From positions 1-64,000 of the forward strand of contig JACAEX010000100.1 in NCBI GenBank assembly GCA_013388635.1: 64,000 nucleotides of DNA. The letters run 5' to 3'. The translations under genes and the position numbers were made by a program. Below the pieces are notes generated by a model. That model saw only the letters and a program-made list of their open reading frames with translations. It ran no database searches and was not told the origin of the DNA. This document shows positions 1 through 8,241 of the stretch, in pieces. Origin of the DNA: Syntrophaceae bacterium. GTDB lineage: Bacteria > Desulfobacterota > BSN033 > UBA1163. Within the stretch, counting starts at the first letter, position 1, and each line of letters opens with the position of its first letter.

Positions 1-2
1 TC

Positions 3-77
3 AGATTCTGGTGCGAGGGAAAACTGATCGATGTGCAACGCATTAAAAATACCGACCTCAAAGGTGTGCACTTTTAA
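3..77 (+). pseudogene. Transposase C-terminal fragment (partial, cut by window edge)
   Basis: The first open frame of the window ends at a TAA at 75-77 and encodes a 24-residue tail containing RFWCEGKLIDV and ending NTDLKGVHF. From memory this resembles the C-terminus of DDE/integrase-type transposases, which end with a similar RFW..G.L.DVQ....DL..V.F pattern. The upstream part lies outside the window, so it cannot be said whether the element is intact. A direct repeat just after it could belong to the element end. The assignment rests on a short tail and is moderate. Confidence 0.45.
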
Positions 78-100
78 AACTTAAAGTGTGCACTTTTAAA
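64..100 (+). repeat. Direct repeat, two 15-bp copies 22 bp apart
   Basis: GTGTGCACTTTTAAA occurs at 64-78 and again at 86-100, so the copies are 22 bp (about two helical turns) apart. Each contains the palindrome GTGCAC. The first copy is part of the transposase-like tail and its stop codon. It may be the end of an insertion sequence or an operator; the sequence alone does not decide. The rest of 101-289 shows no gene. Confidence 0.6.
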
Positions 101-289
101 TTTTAGCTAACAGAAAAAGTTCGCGAGTCATAATCCCTCGCTCGTTGTTTCGAACTTCTAAAATTCTGGCCGGGATGTCGCAGAGTCTTTAACACACGAA
201 ATAGCGAAACGCAAGTCCTTTTTCAAGCCCGTCAAATCAGAATATCTCCAGACGCCAGTGGGGGAATTACCCCGACCCTGAATTTTCAG

Positions 290-318
290 TTGTTTCTTTA
301 AATTCATTTTGATATAAA
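290..318 (+). promoter_or_regulatory. Candidate sigma-70 promoter of comM
   Basis: TTGTTT at 290-295, a 17-bp spacer and TATAAA at 313-318. It lies 10 bp before the start codon at 329, and AAGGA just before the ATG serves as ribosome binding site, so the transcript leader would be very short. The -10 is good and the -35 is weak. Confidence 0.45.
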
Positions 319-328
319 GGATACGACC

Positions 329-1861
329 ATGTTAGCAAGGGTCCTGAGCAGCGCGGTTTTTGGGATCGATGCCTATGTCGTCGAGGTGGAAGTGGACATC
401 GCCTCCGGTCTTCCTGCCTTTGCGACCGTCGGGCTTCCCGAAGGTGCGGTCAAGGAGTCCAAAGACAGGGTCAAGGCAGCCGTCAAGAATTGCGGCTACG
501 ATTTTCCATCCCGACGGATCACTGTCAATCTTGCTCCGGCCGATGTCAAGAAGGAAGGAGCAGCCTTTGACCTCCCGATGGCGATCGGCATTCTTGCAGC
601 TACCGAAGTCGTTCAGAAGAAAATGCTTGACCAATATTTTATCCTGGGTGAGCTCTCCCTCGACGGACAGGTGAAACCCATTAAAGGAACCCTTCCAATC
701 GCTGTGGCTGCGAGAGATGCAGGTCTTCGGGGACTTCTGCTTCCAAGAGGAAACTCGAAGGAAGCCGCCGTGGTGAAAGGGATTGAGATCCTTCCCCTGG
801 ATACCCTCTCGGACTGCGTCGAATTCCTAAATGGAAATCTCCACATCGATTCGGTTGAGGTCGATCTCGATGAGATCTTTAAAAGAGAGTTGAACTATCC
901 GGTCGACTTCAATGATGTGAAAGGACAGGAGCATGTGAAACGCTGCCTGGAGGTGGCTGCAGCCGGCGGGCACAACGTCATCATGATCGGCCCACCCGGT
1001 TCTGGAAAGACGATGCTTGCAAAACGCCTTCCCACCATCCTCCCGGACATGAATTTTGAGGAGAGCTTGGAAACGACAAAGATCCACAGTGTGATGGGAT
1101 TGATCCCGGCAGAGAGCTCCCTGATCGTCACCCGTCCTTTTCGTAACCCCCATCACACCATTTCTGATGCAGGCCTGATCGGAGGGGGACAGATCCCAAA
1201 ACCCGGAGAGGTCAGTCTCTCCCATAATGGAGTCCTGTTCCTTGATGAGCTCCCGGAATTTAAAAAGAATGTCCTGGAAGTGATGCGGCAACCCCTGGAG
1301 GAGGAGAAGGTGACAATCTCTCGGGCAGCCACCTCCCTTACCTATCCTGCACGCTTCATGCTGGTTGGGGCGATGAATCCCTGTCCCTGCGGGTATTACG
1401 GTGATCCAAATAATGAATGCACCTGCACCATCCCGCAGATCCAGAGATACCGGTCGAAGATCTCAGGTCCCCTGATGGACCGAATCGATATTCATATCGA
1501 AGTCCCTGCAGTGAAATATCGAGACCTCGCAAGTCGAGAGTCGGGAGAGTCATCTCGAGAGATTAAGAAACGGATTGACGCTGCGCGAAAGATTCAACTC
1601 GAACGATTCAAGGGGATGAGGATTTACTGCAATGCGCAGATGACCAACCGACACATCAAGAAATTCTGCCAGATTGCTGAAGCCAGTCAGAAGCTCCTGG
1701 AGATGGCCATCGATAAGTTCGGGCTCAGCGCAAGGGCCTACACCCGCATCTTAAAGGTTGCCCGAACCATTGCCGACCTCGAGGGCCAAGAGAATATTCA
1801 ACCTGCTCACCTTTCCGAAGCCATCCAGTACCGGACACTGGATCGAAATCTGATCTCGTAA
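329..1861 (+). CDS. comM: YifB/ComM family Mg chelatase-like AAA+ ATPase
   Basis: The 510-residue protein has the full ComM layout. An N-terminal ChlI-like/Lon-protease-like fold (about 1-170, with [18 protein letters not shown]) is followed by an AAA+ Mg-chelatase domain with Walker A GPPGSGKT near residue 221, Walker [11 protein letters not shown], and the [10 protein letters not shown] segment typical of the family. A C-terminal Mg-chelatase lid domain follows (about 410-505). ComM is a hexameric helicase that promotes branch migration during natural transformation in some bacteria; many non-competent species also carry it. Length matches the family (about 500). The ATG at 329 follows AAGGATACGACC and a candidate promoter. 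A strong hairpin terminator follows the stop. Confidence 0.95.
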   Translation: MLARVLSSAVFGIDAYVVEVEVDIASGLPAFATVGLPEGAVKESKDRVKAAVKNCGYDFPSRRITVNLAPADVKKEGAAFDLPMAIGILAATEVVQKKMLDQYFILGELSLDGQVKPIKGTLPIAVAARDAGLRGLLLPRGNSKEAAVVKGIEILPLDTLSDCVEFLNGNLHIDSVEVDLDEIFKRELNYPVDFNDVKGQEHVKRCLEVAAAGGHNVIMIGPPGSGKTMLAKRLPTILPDMNFEESLETTKIHSVMGLIPAESSLIVTRPFRNPHHTISDAGLIGGGQIPKPGEVSLSHNGVLFLDELPEFKKNVLEVMRQPLEEEKVTISRAATSLTYPARFMLVGAMNPCPCGYYGDPNNECTCTIPQIQRYRSKISGPLMDRIDIHIEVPAVKYRDLASRESGESSREIKKRIDAARKIQLERFKGMRIYCNAQMTNRHIKKFCQIAEASQKLLEMAIDKFGLSARAYTRILKVARTIADLEGQENIQPAHLSEAIQYRTLDRNLIS

Positions 1862-1905
1862 CGAATAGGGATCTTCAACAATTGGGGAAGGGTTTACCCA
1901 GTTAG

Positions 1906-1942
1906 AAACATAGCCCCGCTGCTCTGCGGCGGGGCTATGTTT
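1906..1942 (+). terminator. Strong hairpin, probable comM terminator
   Basis: A 14-bp perfect stem, AAACATAGCCCCGC (1906-1919) with GCGGGGCTATGTTT (1929-1942), and a 9-nt loop. The plus-strand side ends in TTTT. It stands between two convergent genes and may serve both, although the minus-strand T tract is poorer. Confidence 0.75.
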
Positions 1943-1955
1943 TAGAATAATTTCG

Positions 1956-1975
1956 CCTGACTGCCGGTAGGCAGG
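1956..1975. repeat. Imperfect CCTGCC/GGCAGG palindrome
   Basis: CCTGACTGCCGGTAGGCAGG is an imperfect version of the perfect palindrome found at 53459-53478. It abuts the stop codon of the minus-strand gene at 1983. It appears to be a dispersed repeat unit of this genome. Confidence 0.5.
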
Positions 1976-1982
1976 ACAGGTT

Positions 1983-2894
1983 TTACTTACGATCGTCGTA
2001 GATCGTAAACTTCCCTTCCGCAACCTTCTTATTTCCAAAAAAGATCTCCACTCGGTAAGTCCCGAGAGACCACTTCCCCGGTTGATCCCATCCCCATCCA
2101 GTCCAGAGGTCTGCATTCTGCCAGTCTGATGGGATGTCGACATTCACTTTCGCTTCACCGAAGAAGGTTCCGTCCGGATAGTAATAACGGCCAATGACCA
2201 ACGGTTTGTGAGTACGATTTCTGTAAAGGAGATTCTTGGCTCCGACTAAGAAGTTGATATACCGTGTGGTACTTATCGGAAAATCCGTCTTATATTGGCG
2301 CTGCGGTTCGGGTGGAACGGTGAAGCCGCTTTCAAAAAACTTCACGAATTCAAACTCGAGGTATGTTTTTTCTTCCACAGAAGAGACAACGGATGGACTC
2401 GGAGTCGCCTTATCATCATAAATGGTAAATGATCCTTCCCCCACTTTTGTATTGCCGAACAAAATCTCCACACGGTATGCCCCAACAGGCCAGGTACCTG
2501 GCTGATCCGCTCCCCAACCGCTCCAAAGGTCTACCTCTTTCCAGTCTGATGGGATGTCCACATTAACTTTTGCCTCACCTCGTAAAGTGCCATCCGGATT
2601 GTAATACCGGCCGATGACCAACGGTTTTTGAGGGCGATTCCTGTAGAGAAGGTTCCTCGCCCCTACCGTGAAAGAGACATAACGCGTAGTACTCTTTGGG
2701 AAATCAGTCTTGTATTGACGCTGTGCTTCGGGTGGGGCGGTAAAGCCGCTTTCAAAAAACTTCACGAATTCAAACTCCAGGTATGTTTTTTCTTCCACAG
2801 AAGAGACAACGGATGGGCTCGGAGTGCCCTTTTGGGCAAAGAGAGGTGTGGGAAGTATAAACAAAAGACAGATAAAAAAGATTGCTTTCTTCAT
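1983..2894 (-). CDS. Secreted protein with two tandem copies of one domain
   Basis: This 303-residue protein of unknown function starts with a clear signal peptide (MKKAIFFICLLFILPTPLFA, cleavage before Q21). The mature part is two near-identical units of about 135-140 residues, each opening with TPSPSVVSSVEEKTYLEFEF and ending F.FGN.KV.EG.FTIYDD. Each unit contains RYY.PDGT..GEAKVNVDIPSDW and W.GWG.DQPG.W..G.YRVEI, which reads like a beta-sandwich fold. The DNA of the two halves is also nearly identical over long stretches, so the duplication is recent or is kept homogeneous. AAGGAGGAGGAACGACG precedes the ATG. Probably periplasmic or exported; no function is proposed. Confidence 0.85.
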   Translation of the reverse strand: MKKAIFFICLLFILPTPLFAQKGTPSPSVVSSVEEKTYLEFEFVKFFESGFTAPPEAQRQYKTDFPKSTTRYVSFTVGARNLLYRNRPQKPLVIGRYYNPDGTLRGEAKVNVDIPSDWKEVDLWSGWGADQPGTWPVGAYRVEILFGNTKVGEGSFTIYDDKATPSPSVVSSVEEKTYLEFEFVKFFESGFTVPPEPQRQYKTDFPISTTRYINFLVGAKNLLYRNRTHKPLVIGRYYYPDGTFFGEAKVNVDIPSDWQNADLWTGWGWDQPGKWSLGTYRVEIFFGNKKVAEGKFTIYDDRK

Positions 2895-3050
2895 CGTCGT
2901 TCCTCCTCCTTAAGTTTCATGGAATACATTAAATACTAAAACGTGATCTCCAGATTGTAAATAGCAAAAATCGGATAGCTTTCCAGAACCGATGGCGGCC
3001 TATTACAACTCCTTTAGCAAAAAAGACTTTTTTTACTCTCTTTTTTTTGC

Positions 3051-3056
3051 TATAAT
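3051..3056 (+). promoter_or_regulatory. Consensus -10 box upstream of the glycosyltransferase gene
   Basis: TATAAT at 3051-3056, 15 bp before the ATG at 3071, in a T-rich stretch. The matching -35 position (about 3028-3033) is all T and weak. No clear ribosome binding site precedes the start. Confidence 0.4.
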
Positions 3057-3070
3057 TAAAAAAATCTCTC

Positions 3071-4474
3071 ATGAAGCTCTCTGTCGTCATCCCTGTCTAT
3101 AACGAGATCCATACCGTCGGAGAAATCCTTTCTAAAGTCCTCCAGGTCGATCTTCCTAAAGAAGTGATTGTGGTCGACGACTGTTCTACGGATGGAACGA
3201 GGGAGTTCCTGAAGCAATGGGAAGCCTCTGAGGCAAAGAGATCGAAGGATCAGATTCGGATCCTTCTACAGCCAGAGAATAGGGGTAAGGGCGCTGCTCT
3301 TCGCGCAGGGTTCAAAGAGGCCACAGGCGAGATCGTCATCGTCCAGGACGCAGATTTGGAGTACGATCCCAAGGAATATCCCAGGTTGATCGAACCGATT
3401 CTCGATGGAAGGGCTGATGTGGTTTACGGGTCTCGATTCTTAGGAACACCCCGCCGCGTCCTAATGTTCAGACACACATTGGGGAATAAGCTCCTCACCT
3501 TTCTATCGAATCTCTGCACCGATCTCAACCTCACCGATATGGAAACCGGATATAAGGTATTTAAGAAAGAGGTGTTGGACCACATTCACCTGAAATCGAA
3601 TCGTTTCGGGTTTGAACCCGAAATAACGGCTAAGATTGCCAAGATGAACTACCGGATTTATGAAGTCCCCATCTCCTATAGCGGTCGAGATTATTGGGAG
3701 GGCAAGAAGATCAGATGGATCGACGGATTGAAAGCGGTCTTTTCCATTCTCCGGTATAATTTCTTTGATTCTGTCACCGAAGACATTGTCTATCAAACCC
3801 TGCAGAGGATGAAGAAGCTCCATCGCTATAACCGATGGATCTTTTCGGAGTTTCAGCCGTTCCTGGGCAGACGGGTTTTGGAGATCGGTTCCGGGATTGG
3901 AAACATCACCAAATTTCTCCTCGATCGAGACCTTGTCATAGCCACCGACGTCGACCCAATGTATCTCACCTTTCTCAAAAACACCTTCGGGCAGTATAAG
4001 AAATTTCTGATCGGGAACCTTGACATCTCGGGATCGGAACTCGAACCGTACCGATCCTATCACATCGACTCCGTCATCTGTTTCAATGTCCTGGAACATA
4101 TTGCGGAGGATGAAAAGGCCCTGAAAAACATCTTCGATATCCTGGAGCCTGGAGGACGTCTCCTTCTCTTCGTCCCCTCCCAACGCTGGCTTTACGGAAG
4201 CCTGGATCGACACTTAGGCCACCACAGGCGATATGACAGGGAGGAATTAAGAAAGAAACTGGAAGATGCAGGCTTCAGGGTGATTTTTTTGAAGTATTTC
4301 AACCGAATCGGAATCCTCGGATGGTACTTGAACAGTAGAATACTCGGAAGAAAAAAGCTCCCCTCCTTTCAATTAAAAATATATAATCTCCTGGGCCCAT
4401 TCTTCAAGATGGAAGGGCTTCTCCCGCTCCCCTTCGGCACCTCCCTCCTCGCGGTCGCCGAAAGACCAGAATGA
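3071..4474 (+). CDS. Family 2 glycosyltransferase fused to a class I methyltransferase
   Basis: The 467-residue protein has two enzymes in one chain. Residues 1-225 are a GT-A glycosyltransferase of the DPM1/polyprenyl-phosphate type: KLSVVIPVYNE at the start, VDDCSTDGT, the metal-binding DADLEYDP and a DMETGYKVF region. Residues from about 270 form an SAM methyltransferase: VLEIGSGIGNITKFL (motif I), ATDVDP (motif II), SVICFNVLEHI and a methyltransferase-11-type C-terminus with GGRLLLFVPS and LYGSLDRHLGHHRRY. It probably transfers a sugar from a nucleotide donor to polyprenyl phosphate in envelope polysaccharide synthesis; the methylation target is unknown. The stop overlaps the start of a small membrane-protein gene (ATGA), which suggests translational coupling. 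Confidence 0.88.
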   Translation: MKLSVVIPVYNEIHTVGEILSKVLQVDLPKEVIVVDDCSTDGTREFLKQWEASEAKRSKDQIRILLQPENRGKGAALRAGFKEATGEIVIVQDADLEYDPKEYPRLIEPILDGRADVVYGSRFLGTPRRVLMFRHTLGNKLLTFLSNLCTDLNLTDMETGYKVFKKEVLDHIHLKSNRFGFEPEITAKIAKMNYRIYEVPISYSGRDYWEGKKIRWIDGLKAVFSILRYNFFDSVTEDIVYQTLQRMKKLHRYNRWIFSEFQPFLGRRVLEIGSGIGNITKFLLDRDLVIATDVDPMYLTFLKNTFGQYKKFLIGNLDISGSELEPYRSYHIDSVICFNVLEHIAEDEKALKNIFDILEPGGRLLLFVPSQRWLYGSLDRHLGHHRRYDREELRKKLEDAGFRVIFLKYFNRIGILGWYLNSRILGRKKLPSFQLKIYNLLGPFFKMEGLLPLPFGTSLLAVAERPE

Positions 4475-4638
4475 TGGAGACGGTCGAATACTTCTCAGAC
4501 TTCTTAAGAAAGATAGGAGCACCCAATTTCTTGGCGATCGGAGTCGTCGTGATTGTGATATGGCTCCTGATCGCAGGCTTCGTCAAGGGATTGCGGAAAA
4601 GAAAGCAGGATAAAGATTCTGAAAACGGGGAAGATTAA
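4471..4638 (+). CDS. Small single-pass membrane protein, coupled to the glycosyltransferase
   Basis: A 55-residue ORF starts at the ATG inside the ATGA overlap with the upstream stop. It reads MMETVEYFSDFLRKIGAPN, then a hydrophobic helix (about 20-38, FLAIGVVVIVIWLLIAGFV), then a very charged tail KGLRKRKQDKDSENGED. The positive flank after the helix predicts N-out/C-in topology. No family is recognised. The ATGA overlap with a membrane-sugar enzyme suggests a partner or anchor of that enzyme. Support comes from the overlap, the sensible composition and the absence of any other gene here. Confidence 0.55.
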   Translation: MMETVEYFSDFLRKIGAPNFLAIGVVVIVIWLLIAGFVKGLRKRKQDKDSENGED

Positions 4639-4682
4639 TCAAACCCAAATGTCAAAGGCTTAAATGCCGAGGTATAGGACAC

Positions 4683-4733
4683 TTGATATCGGTTTGAATT
4701 TTGAATTTTGAGGTTTGAAATTTGAAATTCTAT
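4683..4733. repeat. Intergenic repeat, TTGAATTTTGA word family
   Basis: A run of slightly varied TTTGAATTTTGA / TTTGAAATTTGAAATTC words between two convergent genes. The same type recurs at 14493-14560, 55264-55292 and 61518-61612. Confidence 0.5.
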
Positions 4734-5773
4734 TTTTTGAGAATCTTCCACGAAAGAAGGAATGAAACGGTCAGGGCGACCAACATCCCTGACATCGAGA
4801 AGAGAAAGAAGAAGAGGATCAGCTTCTCCTTCATCACTGCGTATTTGCTTTCTAACAGCCCCACATAGAGGATTCCAACGATCTTATCCTCGATGTCCCG
4901 AATAGGCTCATAGGCCGTAATATACCAGTCGTCGACTACAAATGCCCTCTGAATCCAGGGCACGCCCTTCTCGAGGACCTGTTCTTGAACCTCCTTCATC
5001 GCTCGAGTCCCGATCGCCCTGTTTCCTTCCTTATCTATGACATTGGTCGATATTCTCACATCACCTAAGAAAATGGTCGCTGTCCCTATTTCTTTGCTGA
5101 AGACGGTATTTTTGATCTGATCCACGATCTCGTAATTCCGGTTGAGAAGCACTCCTCCTATCAACACCCCCAAGACCTCACCCTTAGAATCAACAACCGG
5201 ATGGCCGGATTTCAAAACCATTCCAGATCTCTCCTCCAGTTTCTCAACAGGTTTTGCTTTCGGGGTAGGAATCAATCGCAAAGCAGCCTTCTCTGCTAAG
5301 GTCTTCCCTTCCTTCAACATCTCCTCTCCTGAAAGGATCTGAGTTCCTGAGATCCCCTTCTTCTGAAGGGCGTTCTTAACAAACGGATCTTCGATCAGAC
5401 TATCGCCCGATGCTCTGGGGTTGTGGAACCTAAACAGCACCGTGCCCTTCCGGTCGACCGGTGTCAAGAAATCAAGCCCTTCCTCAGCCATCATCCCTGA
5501 AAGTTCATCTCGAATGGGCAGAAGGTTCCTCTCCTTTATTCCCTTTTTCATCACGTGTCTGATCGCAGTCCAGCGGATGACCCGGTCAATATCCCGAATC
5601 TTGGAGGTGTAGACCCAGCGTGCCACATTGAGATCTTCCTTAACCCTTTCCTGCGCCTCATGAATAATCTGACTCGTGATGAGCGCATTAACGATCAGGA
5701 TTGTCACAACGCCTATGAAACATGCAATAGCTAGAAAAATAAGGGCCAACCTGGTTTTTATCGATATCCTCAT
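4730..5773 (-). CDS. Cache-domain membrane sensor without an output domain
   Basis: The start is placed at MRISIKTRLALIFL (5773), because the upstream extension of this frame lacks membrane-protein character and would overlap the divergent carboxylase gene. The 347-residue product has an N-terminal transmembrane helix (about 8-30), a periplasmic single-cache-type domain (about 35-315, with IGTATIFLGDVRISTNV and DWYITAYEPIRDIEDKIVGILYVGL) and a second helix (about 320-343). It stops at SWKILKK. Such cache modules normally continue into HAMP plus kinase, chemoreceptor or cyclase domains; here nothing follows the second helix. It could pair with a separate output protein or be the remnant of a longer sensor. 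Function not assigned. Confidence 0.75.
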   Translation of the reverse strand: MRISIKTRLALIFLAIACFIGVVTILIVNALITSQIIHEAQERVKEDLNVARWVYTSKIRDIDRVIRWTAIRHVMKKGIKERNLLPIRDELSGMMAEEGLDFLTPVDRKGTVLFRFHNPRASGDSLIEDPFVKNALQKKGISGTQILSGEEMLKEGKTLAEKAALRLIPTPKAKPVEKLEERSGMVLKSGHPVVDSKGEVLGVLIGGVLLNRNYEIVDQIKNTVFSKEIGTATIFLGDVRISTNVIDKEGNRAIGTRAMKEVQEQVLEKGVPWIQRAFVVDDWYITAYEPIRDIEDKIVGILYVGLLESKYAVMKEKLILFFFLFSMSGMLVALTVSFLLSWKILKK

Positions 5774-5910
5774 GATGTTTAACTTACCAGAAATAAAGGA
5801 AAAAGTAAATAGGAAAAAAATTCCTTGCCATAAGCCAACTTTTCTGGTAGATATATTGTGAAAAAATTCCCTAATTCTTGAGCAAAGAGATTTAAGAAAG
5901 GAGGCCTCTG

Positions 5911-7467
5911 ATGGGAAAGTTTGATGCCATATACGATGATTATATGAAACGACGCAAAGCGGTGCTCGAAATGGGCGGAGAGAAAGAGTTGACCAAGCGG
6001 AGGGAGAAGGGACAGACCAACGCAAGAGAAAGGATCGATATGCTCCTCGATCCCGGAACCTTTGTTGAAGTCGGTACCTTTGTGACCCACAGGCAGCATG
6101 AGTTCGGTCTGGCTGGGAAACTGATTCCCGCAGAGGGCGTGGTCACAGGGTATGGCAAGGTGAATGGCAGGTGGGTGGTCATTGCCTCTGAAGACTTCAC
6201 TTCCATGGCAGGTTCCTTTGGTGAGTATCATGGAAAGAAGTTCGTTTGGGCCCTCGATTTCGCCAAGGAGAAGGGATGGCCTTTCATCGGAATCAACGAC
6301 TCAGGAGGAGCTCGCCTTCAGGAGGGCATGGATACCTTGGAGTCGTATGGATGGACTTTTCGGGCTCAGATCCTTGCCTCAGGCATTATCCCTCAGATCG
6401 CCCTGCTCCTCGGCCCATGTCTTGGTGGCCAGGCCTACCACCCCATTATGAACGACTTCCTCATCCAGAGCAAAACTACAGGATTTATGGGAATCGCTGG
6501 CCCCGCTTTTGTCAAGACCCAGACCGGCGAGAATATCACCCTCGAAAAATTAGCTGGCTGGGAGGCCCATGCCATGAAGTCAGGTGGAACCCATATCGTA
6601 GGCGAGGATGACAAGGAGTCGATCGAGCTTTGCAAAAGACTCCTCTCCTACCTCCCTTCGAATAACAGAGAGAAACCTCCGAAGGTTCAGCCAACCGACG
6701 ATCCAAATAGAGTGATCCCCGAGCTTGACGACTTTCTTCCAGACCCGGAGTTAAGGGTCCCCTATGACATGTACCCGCTGATCGATATGGTCGTGGATAA
6801 GGGAACCTTCTTTGAAATCCATAAATATTTTGCCCGCAATCTCATCGTGGGGTTTGCCCGGTTTGGCGGAAGAGTAGCAGGGATCGTTGCAAACCAGCCA
6901 AAGGTCCTGATGGGAGGTCTGGATTGCGACGCCTCTGACAAGCTGGCCAGGTTCGTCCGGTTCTGCGATCTCTTCAACATCCCTCTCGTCACCTTTGTCG
7001 ACTGCCCCGCCTTCTGGATCGGTTCTCCCCATGAGTGGAAGGGAATTTTACGCCATGGGGCGAAGACCCTCTTTGCCTGGGCTGAGGCAACCGTGCCCTT
7101 GATCTCCGTGATCATAGGGAAGTCCTACGCAGGGGCTCACTATGCCATGCTCGACAAGAGCATCGGTGCAGACCTCGTCTTCTCCTGGCCGACTGCCAAG
7201 GTGAACATCGTGGGCGCAGAGACAGCGGCGAGCGTCATCTTTGCCAAGGAGATCAAAGCCTCTCCCAACCCAAAGGAGACCGCCAAGACCCTGATTCAGG
7301 AGTATCGGACCAAGTACGAACATGCCTACCAGCCTGCAGAGCGGGGTTACACGGACGATGTGATCATGCCCCACGACACAAGGAAGTATGTCTGCACTGC
7401 CCTTGAGATCCTGGAGAACAAGCAGGTGGCCAGGCCCTGGAAGAAGTACTCGAACATCAACCTATGA
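5911..7467 (+). CDS. Acyl-CoA (propionyl-/methylmalonyl-CoA) carboxyltransferase subunit
   Basis: This 518-residue protein is a biotin-dependent carboxyltransferase with both crotonase-like halves. The N-half has KRREKGQTNARERIDMLLDPGTF and INDSGGARLQEG. The C-half has PLIDMVVDKGTFFEI, the CoA-pocket region VTFVDCPAFWIG and GKSYAGAHYAM. The closest functional relatives are propionyl-CoA carboxylase beta and methylmalonyl-CoA decarboxylase alpha; sequence alone does not separate carboxylation from decarboxylation. It would interconvert propionyl-CoA and (S)-methylmalonyl-CoA and so join the mutase at 61.6-63.8 kb. No biotin carboxylase or biotin carrier gene is adjacent. AAAGGAGG precedes the ATG and a good terminator follows. 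Confidence 0.9.
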   Translation: MGKFDAIYDDYMKRRKAVLEMGGEKELTKRREKGQTNARERIDMLLDPGTFVEVGTFVTHRQHEFGLAGKLIPAEGVVTGYGKVNGRWVVIASEDFTSMAGSFGEYHGKKFVWALDFAKEKGWPFIGINDSGGARLQEGMDTLESYGWTFRAQILASGIIPQIALLLGPCLGGQAYHPIMNDFLIQSKTTGFMGIAGPAFVKTQTGENITLEKLAGWEAHAMKSGGTHIVGEDDKESIELCKRLLSYLPSNNREKPPKVQPTDDPNRVIPELDDFLPDPELRVPYDMYPLIDMVVDKGTFFEIHKYFARNLIVGFARFGGRVAGIVANQPKVLMGGLDCDASDKLARFVRFCDLFNIPLVTFVDCPAFWIGSPHEWKGILRHGAKTLFAWAEATVPLISVIIGKSYAGAHYAMLDKSIGADLVFSWPTAKVNIVGAETAASVIFAKEIKASPNPKETAKTLIQEYRTKYEHAYQPAERGYTDDVIMPHDTRKYVCTALEILENKQVARPWKKYSNINL

Positions 7468-7537
7468 CCTCCCCAGAGGTACTTCACACTTGAATTGAGC
7501 CACTCTCATAACCTTTAAGGAAAACAGGAATGCTGAG

Positions 7538-7565
7538 AAGGCCCGCTCGAAGGCGGGCCTTTTTA
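7538..7565 (+). terminator. Rho-independent terminator after the carboxyltransferase gene
   Basis: Stem AAGGCCCGC (7538-7546) with GCGGGCCTT (7553-7561), loop TCGAAG, followed by a T run to 7564. A textbook intrinsic terminator on the plus strand, 70 bp after the stop codon at 7467. Confidence 0.9.
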
Positions 7566-7624
7566 TCTCTCCTTGTTGCATTTGTCACGGAAACAATTTA
7601 GGATTTATTTAATACGAGAAGAAT

Positions 7625-8170
7625 ATGAAGAAGAATATGAGGACGATAGCTCGACCTTTTTTGCTCCTTTTCGTTGCAGTCCTGATCTCTGGGTGCGCCC
7701 ATGTCATCTCCAAGGATCTCAGGCAGAAGATGGATCCCTCTCTCACGTTCACACAGATTCTTCAAAGTCCAAATACTTATCAAGGGAAAACGGTGCTATG
7801 GGGTGGAGAGATCATCCAAACCCTTAACCAAAAGGATGGATCAACCCTGATCGAGGTCTTTCAAAAACCCCTTGGATGGAGAGGCGAGCCCAGAGAAACG
7901 TTTGCCTCAGAAGGAAGATTCCTGGTCATCGCCGAGAAATATTTAGATCCTTATCTCTTCTGCAAAGGAAGGAGGATTACGGTGGCCGGTGAAATCCATG
8001 GAGAGAAGATAAAACCCGTGGGCGAAATGGACTATCGTTATCCCCTCGTTTTGAGCAAACAGATCTACCTCTGGAAGGAATATTACTACCCGCCCGCTGC
8101 TTACCCATACGAACTTTGGTGGAGTTATCCCTGGATGAGATTTGACTTTTACTATCACCGGCACTATTAG
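7625..8170 (+). CDS. Slp/YeaY family outer-membrane lipoprotein
   Basis: The 181-residue protein begins with a lipoprotein signal, with lipobox LISGC around residues 20-24. The body has Slp-family features: L..SPN.YQGK.VLWGGEII near 46-66, then EVFQKPLGW, then GRFLVI...YLDP. The C-terminus is very aromatic (YYYPPAAYPYELWWSYPW), as in several Slp proteins. Slp proteins are starvation-induced outer-membrane lipoproteins of unclear function. The gene stands alone between a terminator and the greA promoter. The ribosome binding site is poor, and an in-frame ATG 12 bp downstream is possible. Confidence 0.8.
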   Translation: MKKNMRTIARPFLLLFVAVLISGCAHVISKDLRQKMDPSLTFTQILQSPNTYQGKTVLWGGEIIQTLNQKDGSTLIEVFQKPLGWRGEPRETFASEGRFLVIAEKYLDPYLFCKGRRITVAGEIHGEKIKPVGEMDYRYPLVLSKQIYLWKEYYYPPAAYPYELWWSYPWMRFDFYYHRHY

Positions 8171-8188
8171 GTCTCCCTTTCCCGCAAG

Positions 8189-8217
8189 TTGACAGGCCCA
8201 TCGCGGTCGGTTATATT
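8189..8217 (+). promoter_or_regulatory. Strong sigma-70 promoter of greA
   Basis: Perfect TTGACA at 8189-8194, a 17-bp spacer and TATATT at 8212-8217, 24 bp before the greA ATG. One of the two best promoter matches in the window, consistent with a housekeeping gene. Confidence 0.75.
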
Positions 8218-8241
8218 TCGGTACCATAAGAGGAACCCTCG

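Noticed and set aside
4730-6025. Cache protein starting at 6025
   Set aside because: The extra N-terminal part is antisense to the carboxyltransferase gene and has no membrane-protein character; the first helix starts at 5773.
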